A DNA stretch of 64,000 nt from Uloborus plumipes. Lineage: Eukaryota; Arthropoda; Arachnida; Araneae; Uloboridae. Below are positions 13,470 through 25,581 of this stretch, piece after piece. The stretch is from NCBI GenBank assembly GCA_038373865.1, contig JAXGGA010002255.1, forward strand, positions 1 through 64,000, written 5' to 3'. Position numbers and translations under genes: made by a program. A model generated the notes under the pieces. It ran no database searches and had not been told where the DNA came from. It was given only the letters and a program-made list of their open reading frames with translations. Each line of letters opens with the position of its first letter. The stretch's first letter is position 1.

Positions 13470-15656
13470 TATGTAAAGCGTGTAGCTGCAAAAGGGCCAC
13501 TTCCAATTTTTCTGTGAATAAGTTTTTTCCCCCTTTTTTAAAATTTCCATACGTATGTAGGATAACAACCCAAGACAGTCAGAGCTTCAAAATGGTTCCC
13601 TATTGGGGGCACAAAATTAATTTTGGTGGGGACGGATTTGCGAATTCCCAGCTTTTTCTGACTTTTGCACTCATACGCTTCCTATCATTTAAATATTTCG
13701 AATAACAAAATGCACTTGCGTGCTGCGAATATGTCGTCTCCTTCAGCTAAGTTATCTGTTCGAGAAACTGGCCCCATGTTTGCTTGCCGTCTTGGACAAG
13801 GGGCGATCGATTCGCGACTGTCGCCTATATTTATGACAAGCTTGACTTGGAAAGAGCAAGAAATGTGTGCGTGAGGATTCATCTTCCCCTCAGGATATCG
13901 CCGCCACTGAGAAAGAGAAAGTGAAGGTATAACAGTGGCTAGGATATCTCCTGTCTAAGCACTCTCTCTCTCTCGCTCTGGAGGGAGGTGTGAGTTGTTT
14001 ATTACTCTCTTCCCAATCACCGAGCGCTTTTCTTTACTCGCATTAAAAGTTAGCTTTAATTTATTGCTATGGACTAGAATATAGTTGAATAGTTACTAGT
14101 AAAAGCTTTTTTACTTTATATTTACCACAATAAAGTAAGTTATGTTTTTAAATTTGTAATAAAATCATTGAACGATGTTGAAGGAAAAAGTTAAGAAATC
14201 TTTCTGTTTTCTTATCTAGTTTTTCCCTATTGTTTCATCTGTTCATTCTAGCCTTGCTTCGTAATGCTCAAACCGAATCTTTACTGTTACTTGCGCTGGC
14301 GATCTCACACAGAAAAGATACTCCTGAAGTACTTGAAATGCAAGTTCCCTTTGAAATATTTTTGTTCCATATAAGCGGTTTTATCGATTGTAAAAAAAAA
14401 AAAAAAAAGCAGGAGTGAATGAAGCAGAATTCAAAAATATTTATCACACATAAGCAAAACAAAGTTGTTTACAAATATGTAAGAAAACACCTTCTCAACA
14501 CTCAGATATGCAAATGAAGCTAATCAGTCGTTTTTCTTCTAAAGAAAATATTTGTCGGCGAATGACGTCAAATCTTTGAGGGAAAAGAAAAAATATGTTT
14601 GTAGTAAAACTGAGTCGATGAATAAAACCAAGAGTTTTTTTTTTAGAGAAATTATTTTCAGTAACCATAACTAAGCACGACTTGAATACTCCAAATCTGA
14701 AAAGTAATAATTTAGTAGTTTCTTCATTAGCAATTTTTTGCCGTTTCATCTATATTCCTATTACAGCAAAGTTATTTATTTTTTTCTGTGTTAGTATGCA
14801 AACATGATATAGCATATTGCGTTTGTGGTTGTTTAGTAGATATTTTTATATCGAATGACATAATGAAGTAATAATTTTCTTGCCTTCGAAAAGGCTGGTC
14901 TAAGTTTATTTGCTTTTCATGTTTTTACCTTTGTAAGTAAAGCGAAATAAAAGAACTGCTTCTTTTTGACACTGTTTCAAACCATGCTTACGCAATTGTT
15001 TAGCAAACAATGGAGATATTGTGCTCATGAATCATTAAAAATACTATCAAATTTCGCTTGGGGGGGAGGGGGGTGCTGGCTTTCGGTGGGGCATTTTGGT
15101 TTTGTGTTGCGTGGGGAGAGTGGCGTACATAGAAAAAATGCAGTATATTTACTGAAGTACTCTTTTATGTAGTCAGTATGTATACCTACATAAGAATATT
15201 TTCTTTATTCTTGTGCGGAAACCAAGAATGCAATAAAGGACCCCCCCCCCCCCCACCATCACCCAAGAACACTTGCTTCAAAGCCATATTAGCAATTCGA
15301 TTGCGCTCTTATACATAAATGTAATTACTTTTATGAACCAAAAACGCCCTCTTAGAGAGATTCTGGCTGCTGCTTTGGCACGATTTTGCTGCTTGTGTGT
15401 GAGAAAAAGGTATGATTTCCAGTTTTTCTACTTTTCATTTTGATAACTCGTTGTTTCATATTGAAAATGCGTCTTTTAAGTAGAGTTTGGTAAATTTCGC
15501 ATTGCTTTACTTGCTCAGTGAAATAAAGTGCTCAGTGTTTCGCTGTACAAAAAAGTTCAGCGAAATATTTTTGTTTTCTGTTTCTTTTCTTTTCCTTTAA
15601 AAAAAAATCGTTTTTTTTTCTTTTTTTTTCCAACCATATTGACCTTTCGTGAGACG
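13470..15656. other. Non-coding stretch
   Basis: A moderately GC-richer patch lies at 13730-13930, with short frames that match nothing I know, followed by a short CT-rich run near 13960. A G-run at 15061 and a C14 run at 15241-15254 are present. Nothing else recognised. Confidence 0.45.
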
Positions 15657-15912
15657 GGTGAGGTAAGTGGTAAGGTGGAGTGCATGGCTATTTGAACATT
15701 ATATTTCTTCGCAACCCCTCAAAATTTAGCAAATTAAAGTAGGAAAATTTAAAATGATTTTTTTACTATTTGTTTTTATAAATACAACTGGAACAATATC
15801 GTAAGTGACGTTTTTATACATATAAAGCCAAAAGCCATCTTTGTAAACTTTACAAAACGTTTGAATGCAGAGTCCGTTTTCTGGGTTGTTAGGCACCCTA
15901 TCCGACCTCACC
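15657..15912. mobile_element. MITE-like repeat with GGTGAGGT ends, copy 1
   Basis: It starts GGTGAGGTAAGTGGTAAGGT and ends GACCTCACC, giving short inverted ends. Interior phrases (AAGGTGGAGTG, ACATTATATTTCTT, AAATTTxGCAAA, TATAAATACA, xCxGCAAGTGA-like) recur in the same order in the copy at 43991-44221. No clear target duplication is visible. Confidence 0.5.
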
Positions 15913-17716
15913 AGCTGAGCCATGTTTATAAGAAAAAACAGAAGAAAATGGAGAAACTTTATTATATTCAATTTTAAAGGTCAGAAAAAGATATGATTAT
16001 ATTGCATGCATTTATTTTTTCATAGTAACTAAGAAATATTATTTGTTAATTTACAAAAATCAGAAAACCTCAAAGAAAGAAAGGGAAAAAACGATTTAAT
16101 TGCTTCGGTTTCTTGAGCCAATCGTTTATCTCTTGAATAGGAATTAAATTGAGCGTAAGTAAAAGTGGCTTCGATTAGAAGACTTGTCTGGTCAGCGGTG
16201 CTTATGTTGAGGTCATGTTTTCCACATAGAAATAAAGCAATTTTGCCTTCAGGGTTGCGTTCAACATTCCTTTGTGGTTTTTTTTCTTTTAATCATTCAA
16301 ACTGACTCCCCCCCCCCTTCCCCGTAAATAATCCTGTTTTACTTACGCCTTTACTATACCATTTGATATCAAATGGCATGCAAGGAAGCATTTTGAAATA
16401 GGCCGGTGAACCTTTCCGAAATTGCTAACTGAATTAAAACCGACAAAAAAAAATCTCTTCATTATACCTTTCCACCGAAAACAGCATTGTGGTGATCCAG
16501 TCCGATGAAATCAACAGATAATCTCCGACAGTCCCGGGAATTTCTAAAAGCGACTCTGCCATTTTCGTTGGAAGCAATCATACTCGTTAAAAGTCGAAAA
16601 CCTTCGCATTCTTAATAACGTCCCCCCCCCCCGGAATTCTCCCTTTCCCCCGCTGCGCAACTGTGCATTTAACTTAAACTAAGGCGGCACGCTATTTTTT
16701 CATTAACGTTGTGAGAAGCTGCTTGGAGTTTACGGCGGGGAATTATTTTACATTTATATGAGTGCCTGAAATACGAATTCTGCGAATTTCCGATGAAGCG
16801 CCACACAGCGGGGGGATCCGTAACACGAGGAGGGGGCCGTATTGTTGCAATGCATTTAATCGGTGGAATATTATCTGCTGTCAGGAGATTTTAATGAGGG
16901 CGAATCGCAGGTTGCTGTCTTCCAACAAGGTGGTAACTATGGCGACGCGGAATCGTGCGGTACAAATGCCTGGTGGTCTTCGAGGCAATGATATAGCCTG
17001 GTGTGCCTTCTGAACGGTTATGAAATTATGTTTCTGGGTGCTTAGTTTGAAAAGGTAGTTTTCCCGAAAAACAGAATGATCTAAATGGTTATTTCCATTT
17101 TGTTTCTTTCGATGACGTTATTTTTCGACAAGTGTGACCGTAAAAATATACATTGTACGGAGGTTCAATTACGGATCGTGTTTTACAGCATATTCAAGTC
17201 CTTCAACTTTGTTGTTGCTAGGACAATGATCTATGGATTGCTTTACGTTATTGCAGTTCAGTTCTATTAGTGTAAGTCTGTTGAGAATTCTCTTTGCGTT
17301 TCTCTGCTCAACGAATTAAATTTTGTCCGAGTATAAAGCTGCAAAGGTATCACTTTTGACATCTTGGCAAATAGCCATTTGGGATAATTCCACATTTCTT
17401 TTACCTTTTTTTCTTTCCTTTGACGTGTTGTTTTTCGATATTTGATGTACTAGTACTATATTGATGAAACTAGTGCCTTCCATTTTCTTTCTGTCCAAAT
17501 TGATCCTAGAGATTACCAGGGACTGTACCAAAGTTTCTGTTGACTAAAATATACTCAAGGCGTGCTCTGCTTGGGGAAATAAGTTTGAGATGGAGAAGTT
17601 CTCGACTGTTTTGTGGTTGTTCTTTCGTACCCCTGTTAGATCCGAGTCTCGGAATAATTTATTTTTCTGAAAGTAATATTGCAGACTGCTGTCATGGATC
17701 TTAGCACTGTCCCAAC
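15913..17716. other. Non-coding stretch
   Basis: A C-run lies at about 16621. A GC-richer patch at 16740-17010 has an open frame of about 80 codons, starting from a non-ATG codon, that resembles no protein I recognise. Nothing else supported. Confidence 0.45.
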
Positions 17717-17724
17717 CTCAGTAG

Positions 17725-18499
17725 TAGGGGTGCGACCTCGAAGGCAAGACATCGCTGTTAGAAAATGAGGACATCGATGGTATTGATACATCAATGTTTT
17801 CAACCATCGATCTTTTTTTTTTAATTGCTTACACATTTGAATGTAGTTATTCAATTACTCCCCATTACAAGCGCCTATTTATATTTTAATTAGATATATC
17901 TTTTGTCTCCTGGAAAAACATCGACCGTAAGATATCGATTAAGAAAACTTTTTTCAGTGAGATATATACTGAAACTGTTGATTAACTGTGTACCTTTTTT
18001 TTTTGTCGCATATGTTTGTAAAACTTTTTTTTTTTTTTGCTGATATGTGAAACATCATCGAAAGAAATATCAAATGCAAAACAAAGATGTTTAAAAATCA
18101 TTGACTGTAAAACATCGATGATTATTAATTATTTTTTTTTCCATTTGGTGCAACTAGTGGTTAAAGAAACGTGAATCTTTTTTATCGCATATTTTTATTG
18201 TTTTTTGCTGAAATGAAAAAAGGGCACCGAAAGAAAAAAAAAACATTGAACGCTAAACAACAATCATTAAAAGACATAAAAATACGGCGAAAGCAAATTA
18301 AAGATGTTTCAAAAATATCGAGAGTAAAACATCGATGATAATCACAAAATCTTTCCCAATGAGGTTAATATTGCATCTTCTGATTAAAGATGAAAACTTT
18401 TTAATAAGTAATTTTCTTTTTCTTTCTTTGCTGGAATATAAAACATCGAACCTAAAACATCGATGTTGGAAAAACATCGACATCGATGTAGCAACACTA
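17725..18499. mobile_element. hAT-like non-autonomous element rich in CATCGATG boxes
   Basis: The left end reads TAGGGGTGCGACCTCG and the right end, reverse-complemented, reads TAGTGTTGCTACATCG (12 of 16 match). The flanking octamers are CTCAGTAG (17717-17724) and CTTAGTAG (18500-18507), 7 of 8 identical. An 8-bp duplication and TAG ends fit hAT. The interior has no long frame but holds five exact CATCGATG palindromes (17772, 18113, 18330, 18458, 18481) and several half sites (ACATCGA), concentrated towards the ends. Such subterminal repeats in hAT elements are commonly transposase binding sites; that role here is inferred. Confidence 0.65.
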
Positions 18500-18507
18500 C
18501 TTAGTAG

Positions 18508-21500
18508 GTGTCAAAGTTACATTTAACACGTGATGTGGCGAAAATTTTTCAATAAAAATTTTACGGAAGGTGAAAAATAGCGAATTACAGTGATTATTTT
18601 TTCGTTTTCTAGTCGTGCATTAAGAAATCAATGCTTTGTCATTTATTTCTCAACAACTTTTATTAGTTCTGATCTAATTATTTATGTTTATTTGGAAGGA
18701 GTCTCTTACTGACTTGAAACAATTTGTGATTATTAAGGAGCTATATTACATGCAAACTATACTTTGTGTGTAAGATATTTTAATTGTTCTCCCCCTTTTC
18801 AAAATATATTTTCTCTTTATTATATTATTTTGTCACAGTAGTGAGGAAAATTACATATTTGTCACTATATAACCGAATTTTGAATCTTTGTATTCGAAGG
18901 AAACATATCGATTTAGAAAAGAAATTTTTGTTAGAGTTTAAACGCAACAAATATTAACATCAAAAGCAATAAATTTATCCCCGTTTTAAGGTTTCAAAAT
19001 CAAAATGTATCTTCACTTTCAAATTTCAAATTGAATGTAATTGTATGTTTATTAATAATAAATATAAATTTTTATTTCTTTATTTTTTGTTTTTTCAATT
19101 AAAGAAATGATTTTTTTTTCTGTGCAAGTCGGATTAATATGCGTATCCAGAGGCAATTGAAAAATTTTAAATATTGCATTTGAATGTTTTGTTGTGCAAA
19201 ATGTCATACAGTCGAAATACATCGAGGATTTTTTTTTAAAATAAAATTGATCACTATTGGTCTTCGCTGTTTGCATATTTTTCACTCCAAAATGAATCTC
19301 TCCTCTAAAAAGTATCAAGCATTTTTATGTGTTAAAAAAAAGCGTAGTGATATCTTTGTTTATTCAACTATGTAAACCTCAGTTATGCTTATTACTAGTA
19401 AATAATTCGGGAAAGCACAATTTTGTCAACAGAAAGAATAGATGCTTTTATCCGCGAAGGTTAGAAAAGTCAGTTTATGAAGAGTTTTTCAGCGAGACCT
19501 TAGAAGTAATGGAAAGCGGGGGAAAAAAAAGAAAAAAAAAATCGCGTGTGAAAATATCCTGTTCAGGAATTTTTCATTAAAAATAGGGTAGATGAAACTC
19601 CCATGAAGGTCCCATGACACTTCGCAAACTTGGGAATACTAACAAGGAATCCTTTTCTGTGAATTCCGTCTGTGGTTCGTGAAACGGAACCGTTCGCAAA
19701 CCATCATTACATTTCAGTGTACTACTACCTTTGACTTTCAGAAAGATTTTTCTGAAAGTAAAAGCCAAAATAATAAACAGTGACTTTTGTACCAAAAAAA
19801 AAAAAAAAAAAACATTTTTTGAACGCAATTCAAAAAAAAAAAAACAACTATCAAAAATTTTAACCCCCCCCCCCCCCCCCCAGTTTTCGAGAAATATCCG
19901 TTGTATAGCTTTTGTCAAACAATGATTATGGTTCATGGTCACATTTTTCAGTGAAAATTCAGTCACGCATGCTTTTAGGGGTCCAACAACAAATTGAGGA
20001 AACAATATTGTTTTTTTTGACCATCCTGCATCGTGATGAGCTGGGAATAAGCTATAAATTTTACAAATGAGTTGACTTATTATGTACAGGTACACATAAA
20101 CGTACAAAAATAAATTTTGTTCAAAATCGCCCCAAACCCCTATTGCACCAGAAGATTGAACTTGAAACCCCTCCCCCCCTTTTTTTTTTCTACAAATGTA
20201 CCCATCGGCAGTCAGAAACTGTGTCCTCCTTTGTTATAGACTTTTTAAAAGAATCGAGTTGTTTGCGAAGTTAAGAATCTCTTTCCATATATATCAATTA
20301 AATCACTTGTTAAAAGTTTGTGTCCAAAGCTAATGGTCCTTGAAGGGTCAGAATCAGGAAGAAACATAACCATTTATGGTAGTTTACTGTTGAATACACG
20401 ATAATAGTATTTAAAAATAAGTTGACAGTTATCGGCTTTTCCTTCAAAATCAATGCAATAATTTCGGTGGCGATCAATAAACGAAAGAACACGTGGACTC
20501 TTTCTTAATTTTTGTAAGTAGTTTCCGAGAATGAATATCGCCAAGAGCGCGCGGCATCCGCATCGAACACCCGGCAACCATGTACCCTAGTGAGCCACGT
20601 GACTAGGTGAATCTTGACAAAAAACACGTGCTTTCTCCTATCTATGCAAAGCTGTGACCATTACCTTCTTGCCACTAGGTACGAGATCTTTGGTCTTGGA
20701 CTCTCTCAGCTAATGACAATTTATGTGTCAATGATTTCAACTGTTAAAGTTTTCATGCAAACGTTTGAATGCACTTTAACAAATAGCAGTAGTGCCACAT
20801 TTTTTTTTTCAAATGGCATGCCAGTAACATGTCAGTTTTCTTTTTCGCTAAAGATTTAGTACCAGTTTTAAATTTATCTTTCATTCTAGTTTTCTCGACT
20901 CCGTCCACATTACAATTTAAAAAAACTACTTCACAAAATAAGTCATACATTTTTATTTATTTATTATTCTTTTTAAATTTTATGCAAATACTATTTTATG
21001 TGTTATGATTTCGTCTGAGCGTGCAGTGTAACCAGGGAGGTCGTGATCATACCTTGTTTTGTACTGATGTAAACTAAAGTTTATGCAGTTCAATGGATTA
21101 ACCTTTTTTTCTCGGAAATTTGGGAGCTATCTATATCCATCAACATTTTCCCTCGATTTTTCTATTCACCATTACATGATCTTTTCTTAACTTTCTAATC
21201 TCTGAGAATATCTAATCTGGCCTAAATGAAATGTAGTTTTTCTTCACGATATCGGTTATTTCACCTATCGTGCTTTTGTGATAATTCAAGCTTTCAGAAT
21301 CATTTTTCTTTCTACGTTGCTCTTTGTAATGGCATTTTTAATGATGAGTTCGAAAAAAGAGATATTTTGAAGTAAGAGAGACTTTTTTTCTGTGTCCCAA
21401 CTTCGATTTCTTATACTTTTCTCGTTGCCAATAACTTGTGGAGTTGTCGAAAGGGATTACGGAGGAATCAGAAAGGTGTGATCTGCACATCACACAGAGG

Positions 21501-24388
21501 TTCAGTGAGGGGGAGGGGTAGCATTGAAACCCCTGTCAGCAGAACTCTTGCTTTTAAGTCGTTTGACAATTCTGTTAATCAAGGACAATTGATACATGGT
21601 AGTGAAACCATTTACATGGAAGTCATTAAAAAATAGAGAAAGAGAGTATTTTTATGGTCTCTTTTGCTATTTTTTCTTTCTTTCCTTTTTTTGAGGGGGG
21701 GGGGAGTAAGAAGTAGGGTAGCATTCAGCAAAATACCATGTCTAACTTGTGAACTAACAAAACTTTTCTAGCCACGGAAAAATAGGATGTTTGTTTTACA
21801 CCAAAACTGAATTGAGGCTCCTTCCTGTTCTGTATTTTATTTTGAGCTAATCTTTTGTTTTATTTTATATTCACTATTGTTATTCTTTCGTTTCTCTTAT
21901 ATTCTGAGTTTTTTTTTTCACCTTTTCAAAATTGTTTTCTTTGGTATATTCTTTTTCTTTTCCTTTTTTGCAATTATCAAGAAGGAAGAAGCTGTTGTTT
22001 GTTCAAACTTTCAACATTTTATTAAAAACTTTAAAAGCTGAGATCTCTAAGTATGACAGCATTTCGAGCATCGATTTCAAGGGTTATCGATTCCTTATTA
22101 TGTACACCAGTGAGCCCCCCCCCCCCCCCCCCCCAGAAAAAAGCTGATGGCTAAAGCAAAATCAACTTGATTGATGCCATTGAAGAAAATCAACAGCTTT
22201 AATTTGTTGTCAGATAAAAAGTACAAATACCTATGTATATGTACCTTGCTACTTTTTTATCGAAGGAGTTACGATTTTGCTTTATAGCTCTATAGTCTGT
22301 AGCAACGATTCATAAAGCGTGTTCCACGGAGCCCTGGCTCAAGTTTCCTCCCATAGTTTCTTCTTATTGAAGAAAGTAATTGTGATTGCAAATAAGTAGC
22401 ATTTTACCAAAAGATCTTTAACATTTCGTCATTTAATCACTAACAAGAATGGAGTTCTTCGAAGTGAATGTGAAACACTAAGAATTCCGTGGCCTAAAAA
22501 GTTTGGGAATAGCTGCCTTGGTAAGTTGACCTCCGACATTGTCAGTGTTTACCTGTTTTCCTGTAATAAGGAAGGGTAATTGGCGATAAATTGAGTTGGG
22601 TAACTTTTGTGGTCGTTTTGCAAGAGCATTTCTTCTCAACTCCGCGGCAATCACCCTTTCCTATACCCATAAAAAGGTAAACATTGTCTATGTGGGAGAT
22701 GAACTTACCTGATAAAACCATCAGATGTGGTCCGTGAGGGTGCAGTGAGCTTCATACGTGAACCTAAAATAAATGTCACGGTTTGTCGTCCCGATTTTCA
22801 ATCCAAATGTGGCTAAGTATGTGGCGTCAATCGCACAGTGTCTGATTTGTCAGCCATTGGTCATCGACCTCGGATCGCACGCACGCTGTGTTTCGCGATT
22901 CCGCCAGAGCATCCATCGGCCGATGCGCGCGAAAATCAGCCGAACCGGCGCAAACAGAAGCGAGAGAGATCCCCCAAGTTCACGGCCAAGGTTATCGGCA
23001 AAACTTTTCGACTGTTCTTCGCCGCTTGGAAGACTCAGGTGCGATGCAACAGGTGGAAGCCATAGACGTGCCGGCGCCGCATTTTTTGAGGTCGAACGCT
23101 CGGGTTCCGTTCTTTTTCTCTCCAGTCGCGAGACTTTCCCGCCTCCGGGCTGTGGGCTCGAGTTTTTGCTCGAACTAGGTGGTCGCGGGAATTGGACACT
23201 CGAGAAAAGTTTCGTCTTCCGAGAATATATTAAACTTCTTGATACGTGACTCGTCATATGGGAAACGTTTACAGGTCTTGTAAAGGGAGAAGACATAACT
23301 TGACTCTCTATGGAAATGTGCGGAACAGAGAAGAGGATGATGACAACAGAGCCTCATTAATCTAGACTAATAGGGGATTCAGGTCATCCGAATTAATGAC
23401 AGTACGGATTAAACAAAATAACCTATAAATTGAACCAAGGTACATAAATTACTGCATGCAGTAAAAATTGGATTTCGGATTCAAGAGAATGAAACATAAA
23501 ACTACATAAGAGGAAATTTCAAAAATGCAGAATATGACCTGCGAAAACTACATTATTGCGCTAGCTCGACTTTTATTTGTGCAGCATTATAAGTTTAAAT
23601 GGTTGTCCATATTAAGCGAAGTCCGGTTTAACGGGGTCCGAGATGGTTAGTACTTACCTTAACCAATTGTTTACTTAGGAATATTTTACCTTTCAAAATA
23701 ATTGGTTCAAATTTATTCAAGTTAAATTGCTCACCTCCCCCAATTAGAGCCCCTCCCGCACATAAGATTATGTGCTCCTGGCATAAGGGTAAGCAGTACG
23801 GAATGTAGCCTTTATGTAGTAAGGCTAAGCAGCACTCTGTATTCCTTTCAGGAAAATGCAGTATGTTCCAAAACAGGTCCGTTCGATTTGAAGCTTTTAT
23901 TTAAAAATCAATAAATATATGAAAGACAAATAGGAAGTCTACTTCAAAAACTGCTATTTGTGTAGATAAAATAACTTAAAAAGGAGTTTTAACTATATTT
24001 GTGGTCACAGATAGCGACACACGAGACATGAAGTATGTTTTATGAAAAATAGCACATGCCGGAAAGAAAGCGTAATGTGGCCCGCGATTCAGCAGGATAA
24101 AACTGATTTTCAAACGCCAAAATCGTACGCAGTACAGAAAAACAGCGCCATCTCGTTCAAACGTTCGTAAGCAGTATCACATATTTGACAACGGGAAATG
24201 ATAATCAAAATAAGGGTATGGTAGCCCAAGCCACTGTAGGGGGGGGGGATGTAAGAAACGAGTATGGGAAACACATTCTTCGAGCAGAGAGGAGCTGTAA
24301 GAAAGAATTTTTCTGGAAGGGATAGGATTTGACCCCTTTCTTTGACCCTTGATTTAAAGGAATATAACTCATCTGATTACGTATATTA
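18508..24388. other. Non-coding stretch with one GC island and G/C runs
   Basis: There is a C18 run at 19864-19881 and a C20 run at 22115-22134. A GC island at 22840-23260 is listed separately. At about 23370-23650 are blocks such as ATTAAGCGAAGTCCGGTTTA, which resemble the 'no-man's' CCGxTTAAxCGxA-type ends of pogo/Tigger relics, but a complete element cannot be defined. No protein remnants were recognised. Confidence 0.4.
22840..23260. promoter_or_regulatory. GC-rich island, candidate promoter/enhancer or 5' exon
   Basis: This block is clearly richer in G, C and CpG than the surrounding DNA. It contains an inverted CCAAT box (ATTGG) near 22857 and several possible splice donors (CAG|GTGCG near 23038, CAG|GTGGA near 23050). 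Open frames of about 150 codons exist on both strands, as expected by chance where stop codons are rare, and none resembles a known protein. Role not established. Confidence 0.3.
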
Positions 24389-24390
24389 TA

Positions 24391-25579
24391 CAGGGTGTTC
24401 CAAGTCAACCTTCATGACCTCTAATTCCTCAACCGTTCGTCCTAGATACATACTTCCAATTGCAAATTTGCTCGAAATGAAGTAGAGAGTTAAAATATTG
24501 AAAGTTTGAAGCGAAAAAATAATTCAGTCAAAAAATACGAAATCTTACTTTTTATAGGGACTCCGGGTCCCCAAACGTATATTTAGGGAAAGAATCTCCA
24601 TTAAAAATTACTAACACAAGAAAAATGACATCTGTGCAATCAAAATTCGCGGAGATATTAGAGTTTTAAATGCGCAGGGCCCGTAAACAAATTGACAAAA
24701 GAAAATTTTCGCCCTGCCAGAGGAATAACGAGCTTTTAGATTAGGTATGATAATGAAATTTGTTTCGTCCATGTCAGAAAACATTCGCTTCTCATTGCAC
24801 TCAAAAATAAATACAGATGCTACAAGACTACAAAACATAACAAGACAAGGTAAATTATTATACAATTCATACAAAGATATTAAACACACGAAATATGTAG
24901 AATCTAAGAAATAACATACATTGCGATTACATTGTGCGTAAAGCAACACCATTTCTACATACTGTTCCGTAGTGTACATCGTAACTTCAAGCCTTAACGA
25001 AATGCATCTAGTTAAGCCGATTTTATTCTGCACTGAAGGGATTACGTTATTTCAAGCAATCACTATACAGTCTGTTAATTTAGATATTCGCGAATTCAGG
25101 AAGACATTTTCATTCTTTCTTATTCAATTTTTTTCGTATTTTAATTCCCATGTTAAATAACTTGAACAGTTTTTTTATTTTAGGAAAATGAAGAATATTT
25201 TGTTTTTAAAGTACTCTGAATGGTGCAAATTTCGCGTGTATATGGCCCCCAAAATCACTTAAAATAACGCTAGTGTAAAGTGGTATAAGTCATAAAGTTT
25301 CATGTTTCATTTCTCCATGGATTTTGATCGCACAAATGTCATTTTTTTTGTGTTAGTATTATTTTTCAAAGGAGATTCTTTCCCTAAATATAAGTTTGGG
25401 GGCCCGGAGCCCCTATAAAAAGTTAATTTTTTTGTATCTTAACCAATTATTTTTTTCGTTTCAAACTTTCCATATCTTAACTCTTCTCCTCATTTCGAGC
25501 AATTTTGCAAATGGAAGTATACATCTAGGATGAACGGTTCAGGAAATAGAGGTCATGAAGGTTAACTTGGAACACTCTG
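24391..25579. mobile_element. Internally deleted DNA transposon with ~265-bp inverted repeats
   Basis: Left arm 24391-24654 and right arm about 25312-25579 are reverse complements at roughly 80-85% by eye. Recognisable shared blocks include CAACCTTCATGACCTCTA, TATATTTAGGGAAAGAATCT and ACTTTTTATAGGG. The ends are CAGGGTGTTCC and its slightly changed mate (CAGAGTGTTCC), with TA on both sides (24389-24390, 25580-25581). The centre holds a minus-strand remnant of a transposase N-terminus (24917-24979), so this is a deletion derivative of a coding element, not a pure MITE. TA target and CAGGG ends fit the Tc1/mariner group; this is inference. Confidence 0.75.
24917..24979 (-). pseudogene. Transposase N-terminal helix-turn-helix fragment (DUF4817-like)
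   Basis: The minus-strand frame reads MYTTEQYVEMVLLYAQCNRN and then loses resemblance. The pattern Y-[ST]-x-E-Q-Y-x-E-M-x-x-x-Y-x-x-C-N-x-N is characteristic of the helix-turn-helix domain (Pfam DUF4817) found at the start of many arthropod transposase-type proteins, where it is normally followed by about 300 more residues including a DDE catalytic domain. Here only about 21 codons survive; the frame runs on to 24611 in sequence with no recognisable domain. The position inside the long inverted repeats makes it the remains of that element's own transposase. It cannot be functional. The family call is from memory of the motif. Confidence 0.6.
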
Positions 25580-25581
25580 TA

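Noticed and set aside
19577..20107. Longest open frame in the window (176 codons, minus strand)
   Set aside because: It runs through G/C and A/T homopolymers (poly-Gly, poly-Phe blocks) and shows no domain; chance frame across low-complexity DNA.
22773..23296. Overlapping frames of about 150 codons on both strands
   Set aside because: They lie in a GC-rich island where stops are rare; neither strand resembles a protein family, and both cannot be coding. Kept only as a candidate regulatory island.
24611..24916. The rest of the 140-codon minus-strand frame after the transposase fragment
   Set aside because: Resemblance ends after the CNRN residues; the remainder is hydrophobic chance sequence entering the inverted-repeat arm.
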